Positions 60,967 to 61,006 of a stretch of 61,006 nucleotides of DNA are shown here, in pieces. The notes below the pieces were generated by a model. The model ran no database searches. It worked only from the letters and a program-made list of their open reading frames with translations, and was not told where the DNA came from. Position 1 is the first letter of the stretch; the number at the start of each line of letters is the position of its first letter. Source of the DNA: Planctomycetaceae bacterium (GTDB taxonomy: Bacteria > Planctomycetota > Planctomycetia > Pirellulales > PALSA-1355); NCBI GenBank assembly GCA_003153375.1, contig PLYM01000205.1:1-61006 (forward strand), written 5' to 3'. The position numbers and the translations under genes are program-made.

Positions 60967-61006
60967 GCACCCAGCAGTGGTGGTAATTGGTTACCGTTCG
61001 TGCTGG

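Noticed and set aside
59254-61006. Search for attR, a second copy of the tRNA-Glu 3' end
   Set aside because: No stretch resembling TTCGACTCCCCGTGGGGGT was seen by eye. The right end of the element is left open.

Overview
The window reads as chromosomal DNA of a planctomycete of the Pirellulales/Gemmatales type. The evidence is high GC content, a secreted DUF1549/DUF1553 protein with CxxCH motifs followed by a DUF1501 protein, SRREFL-type export signals, a membrane-tethered PknB-like kinase, a giant ResB-CcsA fusion, and many signal-peptide proteins that can only be called hypothetical. No rRNA operon, CRISPR array or insertion sequence was found. Assignments come from reading motifs; no database search was possible.

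Layout. 0-8 kb, plus strand: the gatB 3' end, a SAM hydroxide adenosyltransferase overlapping the bioA region, a small membrane protein with its own promoter, and a lipoprotein coupled to a cytochrome c assembly fusion. 8-20.8 kb: a zinc-ribbon membrane protein, an AsmA-like protein, aroC and holA (divergent), a DinB-like protein, an ABC exporter coupled to a cation/proton antiporter, a Hint-domain secreted protein and a coiled-coil secreted protein. 21-32 kb: a two-domain cyclase-family protein, the DUF1549/DUF1553 plus DUF1501 pair, a DUF6263-like secreted protein, a lactonase, a nitronate monooxygenase and a thiolase-like protein. 32-43 kb, minus strand: a complete tripartite RND efflux operon with one adaptor, two tandem permeases carrying unusual insertions, and one outer-membrane channel. 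43.6-54.1 kb: gap (GAPDH), a Gfo/Idh/MocA oxidoreductase, an MtfA-like peptidase, a sugar isomerase that appears to start at ATT, a two-lobed alpha/beta hydrolase, a TPR protein and a Ser/Thr kinase.

At 54,090-54,162 lies tRNA-Glu(CTC). A tyrosine integrase reads into its 3' half from the opposite strand. Behind the integrase is a tightly packed minus-strand module: a small protein with a TubC-like docking fold plus a zinc ribbon, a Toprim/DUF3987 primase-helicase, a separate primase zinc-binding protein, an AlpA/excisionase-like HTH protein and an unknown basic protein. This is an integrative element whose far end is not identifiable here. The last 1.5 kb holds small secreted proteins and two PDZ genes with an intrinsic terminator between genes.

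The observations most worth following are: the element's primase, split at a run of ten identical bases where a -1 shift would fuse the halves; the TubC-like zinc-ribbon protein; the low-complexity and membrane insertions in the paired RND pumps; the tandem cyclase whose two metal motifs have lost complementary halves; and the tRNA gene overlapped by protein genes on both strands.
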